Shown here in pieces: positions 57,944 through 64,000 of a stretch of DNA of 64,000 nucleotides. Positions within the stretch are counted from its first letter, which is position 1. The number at the start of each line of letters is the position of its first letter. A program made the translations under genes and the position numbers. The notes under the pieces are model-generated. The model saw nothing but the letters and a program-made list of their open reading frames with translations, was not told the origin of the DNA and ran no database searches. Origin of the DNA: Liopterus haemorrhoidalis. Taxonomy: Eukaryota; Arthropoda; Insecta; Coleoptera; Dytiscidae. Location: contig OZ020616.1 of NCBI GenBank assembly GCA_963971575.1, positions 35,320,306 to 35,384,305 on the forward strand, read 5' to 3'.

Positions 57944-58275
57944 GGGATGGACTAGGACCTACATTTTTATCGGGAAAAAAACCCGACCAGCTTATTCTAA
58001 CACAGTCTGCGCATATCTCTAAACACAACACGTGACGACAAAAAATTAAAAGGACCTTACTGCCAATATGCAAGTGACAAACAAAAAAAGGTCCTAGCGT
58101 CCAATATGCAAGCGATACAAAAAAAAAAAAAATTCTCGCTTCCAACATAAAACTGATGACTAAAGAAAGCTTAAAAGTAAAGAGTTAAAACTCAAATGTG
58201 TTCCTTAAGTACGCGTATTTTTTTTAGTGATTAGTGAGGGCTCAAATCCCTGAGCCCTCTTTCTAAGTGCGCGCC
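57944..58275. mobile_element. Probable decayed hAT MITE
   Basis: Contains AAAAAGGTCCTAGCGTCCAA and two further variants of the AAAGGTCCT(C/A) unit that is tandemly repeated inside the MITE at 44728-45038, and ends in a GGGCTCAAATCCCTGAGCCC stem. Termini and duplication are not clear. Confidence 0.45.
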
Positions 58276-58327
58276 TACCATAGTTTCTATCTGCGCATGT
58301 TATATTTGAATATATTCAGATAAACTT

Positions 58328-58796
58328 ATTTTTATCGACCTTCAACATATATAAGGGAGGTATTGTGATCATACGATTTTGACATTTCGAGATTTCGATG
58401 GATCTCCACGAATTGAGGTAACCTTCATAACGTTTTGACTATTTTTAGCATGATGTCTGTCGGTCTGTCTGTCTGTCTGTCGGTCCATGTACACGTGCAG
58501 AGCAAATTCGGCTAAAAGGATTTTTATTAAACTTCATATGTAAGTTTTTAACATCAATGGAACGAGTTGATCAACTTTTGGGAGTTTACTCGTGTCGGTT
58601 TTAAGATTTTTGCAAATATTTCACAACAGAGAAATATTTCGAAAAAATTTATTTAACAAAAGTTGCTTCAAAAGCAATAACTAACAACTTTTATTTGGAC
58701 ATTTTTTAACATCATAGCATCATAAATTAAAAGGGTACTTTGTGATGAAGGTCGGTCCTGTGGTGTCCACAGCTGATTTTTTGTATATGCAGCGCT
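58328..58796 (-). mobile_element. Family G repeat, reversed copy
   Basis: The reverse complement of 29161-29838: GGGAGGTATTGTGATCATAC, GTCTGTCTGTCTGTCGGTCC (58453-58486), TTTTAAGATTTTTGCAAATA and GGTGTCCACAGCTGATTTTT. Shorter than the plus-strand copy because of a smaller microsatellite and a gap near 58700. Confidence 0.7.
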
Positions 58797-58974
58797 GTTA
58801 TGGTAGACGTTTACGGCCTTTTTACTCGCAACCAACCAACTAACTACTGCTCAAGTAAACCTCTACTTTTAGTAAAAAAGTAATTAATTAAGTAGTTTAA
58901 CTATTGAGTTACTTAATCACTACCTAGATCTATTTATGCCTTTTTACTATGCATATATGCATAGTAAAAGTCTC

Positions 58975-59141
58975 TTCAAACTTTTTAACCCAATGTGGAA
59001 TGAGAGGAATGCTTGGCGCAGCTTGGCGTGGTGAAAACCTCAAATACTGCAGAATTTTCTACGCGCTACAGTCGCCGAATCACCGTTTTTGTAAAGCTCT
59101 CGCACGCATAACGCGCGGTCTGCTCCCGAGAAACGCTCCAT
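58975..59141 (-). mobile_element. DUF4817-type transposase N-terminal fragment
   Basis: The minus strand from 59141 reads MERFSGADRALCVRELYKNG, then DSATVARRKFCSI, a stop, GFHHAKL and a frameshifted HWVKKFEET near 58990. This matches the helix-turn-helix domain (DUF4817) found at the start of many arthropod transposases: F..AE.AL.V..Y....S...ARR.F, then a W..KFEETG helix. The catalytic part is absent. Confidence 0.6.
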
Positions 59142-61519
59142 TGCGACTGAATTCCCAAGAGCCAGGCTACCGATTGACATAACCCCCGCGCCCCTCGGAT
59201 ACGTTGCGTTCACGCAGTAAGCTAAATAAATATAAAATTTCTTTTGAGACACCTTTACTTTTCCGCAGTATTGAGGAGTCATAACGAGAGTAGTTGCAGA
59301 GTCAGCCTGTATGTACAGTCTGGCACTTTTTCTGTCGGTCTTCTGCATTTTTGAGGTTGACTTCTAGTTTAGACTCAGTAGAGTCTTTTCTTTAGTCTAG
59401 CTATATTTTAGAAGGTTCCATCTCTTTGCGTCTTCTCCATCACTTGAGCGGGTATCTTCAGTTTTGCCGTGGATGCTTAACACACGTGGAAACCTGGTTA
59501 GAACTTAATTTTTTTTTTCTATAATTGAAATATTAGTATCCTTTGTGGTTCACGGTATTCGCAATGCGCGTTTCTAGCACCATACATCTAAGGAGTCTAG
59601 CTAACTGTAGTGTGTTACTTTCAATTCCGCAGCATAGATGGTAATTAGAAATGCTTCTATCATTTTAATATTACATAATCTCTAAATTAAATTAAGTGAA
59701 AATCAATAAATTAGTTTAAAAAATTGTGCAATTCAATTAAAAGTTTATTTCTTCCAGTCGACTAGAAGAATGTTTAATAGGTTTAAAACTTTGGTTCTTT
59801 AAGTTTAAAACTATTTTCGTTTGGAAGAAAAACCATTTTTCTTTATGGTTTAGACTTTTTATTTAGAACATTACTTTCAATAAAACTTTAGTAGCAATCT
59901 GTGCCAACAGATCAATAAATTAATATTATTAATTGCTTTTCTGTAGGTTGGGGCATTACTGCAATTGGTTGAAAGTTTAAATCGTTTCCAGGTTGTTATT
60001 TGATTGAAAATAATTTCACTATTTTAAAGTAATATGTCTGTGATTTAAAGTTTAACATGCTTCTCATACAAATTTGTTTCTGAAGTTTTCATAAGTTGAC
60101 TCTACTTAATTTCATACAAATATGGAGCGAGAGAGAAATATCTTTACGATGAATGTTGAGTCAAATATATGTCCTTGAACAGATATCTTTTAAAAAATCA
60201 AATATAATCAGAATCATAAAGTACAAGGTTACTAAAATGCTTCAGGTTCAAAGAATCTATCCCCTTTAATAAAGATGGCTAGTTACCGTACTGAAAAATA
60301 ATGTCCAGTCAAATACAATATTTTATGCACAAATATAAAGTTTAACAATTGGAAAAGTAGTTAATTTAATTTAAAAACACAAAAATTCTGATCGTCAATT
60401 GTAAAACTTCAGAACTAACGTCATCAAGATGGCAACGGACCATCAGCTGATTGTAGCCCACAATAAGGTTTAAAATATATTTATTTATTGATTTATTTAT
60501 TTTAATATGATACGGAAATAATCATCGTTCCTGAGAGCCAAACATTTTAACAAACTGATTAGCTTGCGCGACCCATTATTCACGACGTGCAATACTCATA
60601 TTGCACGTCGTTTTATGGATTTACAGTTGGACACAAAGAATTTATTATTTCATGGTCGCAGATAAAATATTTATTTGGATTTGGAATATATGGATTTATG
60701 GATATATGGATATATGGATTACACTTGTTCTTTTTTAGGAGTTCGTAGATATGATCAATACATTCTTATATGTAGATAACCCATGTCCATCTGTCGGAAG
60801 AAATTGTGGTTAATGGCAGGACCTTAAGAATTAAAATTTGGGATACATATTTGACCCTATTTTTGTGACCTCGGTAGATTTACAGAAACAATACTGGGAC
60901 TGAAAAATTCATAGTCTTACATTACAAAATAATTGAGAAAAATACAATTAAATTTATAATATTTTTATTGAAAAGAATATCCCATCAAATGAAAGCTCTT
61001 TAAACGTAGATTAAGGATCATAAACTAATAAAAGAAAAAACTTTTTATTGTGATCTGTAACATAGAGAAACCTGAAAAAAATATAAAAAATTCAGAGCAA
61101 TGAACAATGAAGTGAGTCAAAATAGTTTAAACAAAATTTTTGAGTATGGTTTTTGAAAGATTTTGACGTGATATTTTAGGGAAAATCAGTTACCAGATTT
61201 CCTGTCAAGCAGATGAGAAGTGGCTGACGCTATACATATTTTTGCCGTATAAGGTGTAAGTATTGTTTTGCAAGTTTCCTGCTAATCTCATTACCTCTCG
61301 TTGAGCCAGCGGGTTTTTATTTGGTATAAAAAATATATGGTAACTGAGTTGCTACCTCGCTATAATTATCATCATCGTAATTCTCCATAACCTGTATTAC
61401 TGCACTCGCCTGGACCCAATCAAGTTTTAGAGGCAGCGCCGATTTATATGTCGAAGCAATTTGTCTAGTATGAATTTTCTTTTTTCTCCGGACACCGTAA
61501 GTTGGGTTGACTTTTGACC
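59142..61519. other. Long spacer with a small minisatellite
   Basis: A GGATATAT/GGATTTAT-type minisatellite occupies 60677-60720. A 70-codon minus-strand frame at 61529-61317 (acidic end MENYDDDNYSEVATQLPY) has mixed composition but no recognised family. The remainder is AT-rich and unassigned. Confidence 0.35.
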
Positions 61520-61740
61520 ACACGCACATTTTGATCTGTTAATTGTTAGACCTTTCCATGTGACCTGTATACCAATACTTATTAGATCTTCGGTTAGCTA
61601 GTTTCTCCATCTTTTGCGATGAAATTCTTCTATCTTATATCATCTATACCTGTCCTCGCTTATCCTCATAACGTGTCCTATTCACTGTAATCGTTTACCT
61701 CTCTTTTCTTGTGTGAAACTCTGATTTAACTACTAAACAA
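61520..61740 (-). repeat. Repeat family E, copy 1
   Basis: TTTTGATCTGTTAATTGTTA, GTGACCTGTATACCAATACT and ACTGTAATCGTTTACCTCTC recur in order in copy 2 (61855-62125). Another fragment is at 3793-3862. Possibly the decayed tail of a LINE read on the minus strand. Confidence 0.6.
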
Positions 61741-61804
61741 ATGTATATCCGGCATAACAGTGGTATTTAAGACTGGTCATTGTTTGTCTTCGTTTCAAGA
61801 TTGC

Positions 61805-61847
61805 TGTCTTCTTCGTCTTCTTCTTCTTCTTCTTCTTCTTCTTCTTC
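61805..61847. repeat. (TTC)n microsatellite
   Basis: About 12 TTC units just before family E copy 2. A shorter one precedes the fragment at 3.8 kb, so it belongs to the family's edge. Confidence 0.9.
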
Positions 61848-61854
61848 TTTGGGC

Positions 61855-62125
61855 ACTGTCAATCGGGTTAATGTTTGACCTCACTCAATAAGTCCTGCAT
61901 CTTGATCTGTTAATTATCAGGACTACCCATGCGACCTGTATACCAATACTTATTTAATTTTTGGTAAGCTGATCTCTCCATCTCTTGCGAGGTCTTCACA
62001 CTGGTTGACGGGTATTCAAGCTTCCCACACATTTCCTCCTAACCATTCTATCCTCCCTCATCCTGTTCTACCAACTGTAATCGTCTATCTCTCAGTTCTT
62101 GTGTGATACTCGACCTTGAGTATAG
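61855..62125 (-). repeat. Repeat family E, copy 2
   Basis: CTTGATCTGTTAATTATCAG, GCGACCTGTATACCAATACT and AACTGTAATCGTCTATCTCT match copy 1 in the same orientation about 345 bp away. Confidence 0.6.
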
Positions 62126-62177
62126 TTCTCGGATATCTTTGTTTTTGTGGAATCTCCATCCACCATTAATCTATATA

Positions 62178-63368
62178 CGAGGGCTACCTTTTAAGTTTTT
62201 ACAAAAACTAAGAAAATTTTTTTTTGGAACAAACTGTTTTATTACTTTTCAAAATTTTCGCCTTTAAGATTTATAAACCTTTCCATGCGTTCAAATCAAT
62301 TCTCGAAACATTTTTTCCACTCTGAAGTTGTTATCTTAAAAACATGGTTTTCGAAGGCTTCAACTTGAGGTGACAAAAAAAAAGTCGTTAGGGGATAAAT
62401 CAGGTGAATACGGGCAATAAGACATAAATTCGATGTTTTTCTCCTTCAAATAATAAAATGTTTGACGTGCTGTGTGGGAGTTTGCATTGTCATGATGAAG
62501 AATGATGCAAATGTTGCGACAAATTGTTGTATACCATTCAGCATTAATTGTTCTCCGATCCTCTAAATGAATGGTTGCGACATATCCAGTACAACCGAAG
62601 AAACAAGTGTTCATATTCTTAGGTGCTTCGTGAACGAACAACTTTTGTGGATTTCGGTTCATTTTGGAAGACCCAAACAGTAGATTGTTGCTTAGTTTCC
62701 GGTTCATATGATTAAATCCAAGTTTCGTTACCTGTAACGATGTTGTATACGGATTTTGCAGTGCCTAGGTTGATTTTTTTAACATTCTCTTACACCAATC
62801 ATCTTTTTTTGAGCTTCGGTCAAATTATGCGGAATCCATCGGGAACAGATCTTTCTCACAGCTAAGTTCATGCAAAATCGAATGTATTGCAGTTTGCAAT
62901 ATGCCAAAGGATGCCTCTATCTCACGGTAAGTCAAATGCCGATCTTCTTTAAACATTTTGCACACAGCATCGATGTTTTTTTGTATCACAACCGATTTTG
63001 GTAGACTTTCACGAGAATCATCACTGACGGACGCACAACCACGACGAAATTCTGCAACCAATTGTAAACAGTCTTTTCTGATCGTGCTTCATTACCAAAA
63101 GTTGAACGAAGCGAATCTATGCATTTTTGTTGTGGTAGGCTTAACTAAAATCGTAAAAAATCATCCAACGAAAACCTTTACGAGTAATATCAATTTTTTC
63201 ACAACCTGTTTTTTTTTTAGACGCTCACTGTTAACAAACTACTCGGTCTATTTATAAGCTGCCACTGATTTCACAATAACAAATTGTCAAATTTTACGAA
63301 TATAGTAATGACAAATTTCAATATTGCCATCTAGTGGTCGTTTGTAAAAACACAAAAGGTAACCCTCG
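62178..63368 (-). mobile_element. mariner element, family M1, both ends intact, decayed
   Basis: The ends CGAGGGCTACCTTTTAAGTT and the complement of GGTAACCCTCG are inverted, with TA on both sides (62176-62177, 63369-63370). On the minus strand, N-terminal pieces (FRRGCASVSDDSRESLPKS, 63061-62825) and a C-terminal frame (62707-62360) contain CFFGCTGYVATIHLEDRRT, ILHHDNANSHTARQT with the second catalytic Asp, and CPYSPDLSPNDFFF with the third, in DD34D spacing. The frame then breaks and the last 40 or so codons are damaged. Inactive, but the termini look mobile. Confidence 0.9.
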
Positions 63369-63379
63369 TATTACATTTA

Positions 63380-63638
63380 GGCCCGGTCTTTCCACCTTCA
63401 GATAAAGTCCCAGGTAACTATCTGACAGATAAGGTTATTTGTAACTTCATCTGCTGAGTAAATGTCATCCCTTCTTTCTATACAAATGTATCTATCGAAT
63501 AGTTATCTAACGGATAATGAGACTGACGTGTTGGATTCACTGACTGGTATTGACATTTATTCAGCAGATGAAGTTACAAATAACCTTATTTGTCAGATAG
63601 TTACCTGGGACTTTAACTGAAGGTGGAAAGACCGGGCC
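63380..63638. mobile_element. PIF/Harbinger-like MITE, complete
   Basis: The ends GGCCCGGTCTTTCCACCTTC and its exact complement are flanked by TTA (63377-63379, 63639-63641), the 3-bp target typical of PIF/Harbinger. The terminal inverted repeats run for about 85 bp with few mismatches, so the whole 259-bp element folds into one hairpin. It lies 11 bp from the mariner. A partial copy is at 42-271. Confidence 0.85.
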
Positions 63639-63641
63639 TTA

Positions 63642-64000
63642 ATATATTTTACTGTGAGAAATAAACCTGAGAATTGTTGTCACTTGTCGCTAGATATTTA
63701 CGAAATCCTGAAACGCTTGATAATTTTTACCCCACAATAATTTTTACTTAAGTTATCAAAACATTTATACTAGTAAATAGTGTTTTTGAGCAACACTCTT
63801 TCTTCTGTAATGCTGTGTTAAAATTATGATGTGAAAATTTTTAACTAATATGTAAAATAGCGTAATAACGTTCAAATTTTGCGAATATATTAATATTCAA
63901 AAGTCATTGAAATGATCATTAATTGGACATCCGTGCTTTATATAATAGCCATTTTCTGAACTGCGTTACATTTAAACCCCCGCCTGTGAGATAATTAACT
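63642..64000. other. Spacer at the window edge
   Basis: AT-rich; nothing recognised. Confidence 0.4.

Overview
The window looks like intergenic or intronic DNA from an insect genome. It is strongly AT-rich and holds no intact cellular gene that I can recognise, no rRNA or complete tRNA, and no bacterial-type gene organisation. The insect assignment rests on the transposons: several mariner lineages, including a Mos1-type (mauritiana subfamily) element, a DUF4817-type transposase fragment, an arthropod repeat-protein relic, and RNase H-bearing LINEs. Beetle or hemipteran would be a guess, so I leave the order open. Layout. 0-5.2 kb: a PIF/Harbinger-like MITE, a hAT-like element, then two inverted arms of about 0.63 kb, each carrying a piece of a LINE reverse transcriptase, around a broken mariner; the right arm sits inside a tRNA-derived SINE with a 7-bp duplication. 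5.2-20.6 kb: MITEs, a decayed arthropod multicopy protein relic, a LINE 3' end, relics of two further mariner lineages, a second LINE and an internally deleted mariner. 21.5-22.5 kb and 31.3-32.1 kb: two diverged copies of one segment containing a TATA-like promoter, a 5' leader and a 19-nt first coding exon ending at a consensus splice donor. This is the best evidence for host-gene sequence. 20.4-36.2 kb: a dense cluster of one MITE family (TIR GTCTGTTCCAAACGG), one copy carrying a second MITE with exact TA duplication, plus an inverted pair of mariners. 37-39.6 kb: a minus-strand LINE split by two unrelated hAT MITEs, each with a perfect 8-bp target duplication. 42-47.9 kb: a truncated mariner, a Tc1-like 5' end, an intact hAT MITE, and a hAT element that hosts a 1286-bp Mos1-type mariner with one premature stop. 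48-56 kb: further LINE fragments, including one LINE whose endonuclease and RT coding region is split by a TTAA MITE, a microsatellite-bearing repeat and a hAT MITE; removing them restores the reading frame. 57-64 kb: unassigned repeats, a DUF4817 fragment, a minus-strand mariner and a complete PIF/Harbinger-like MITE. Apart from the candidate exons, the content is a layered record of insertions. Target-site duplications and frame restoration allow several events to be ordered. Host-gene claims (candidate exons at 22.1, 25.3, 31.9 and 32.2 kb) are inferences from splice signals and composition only.
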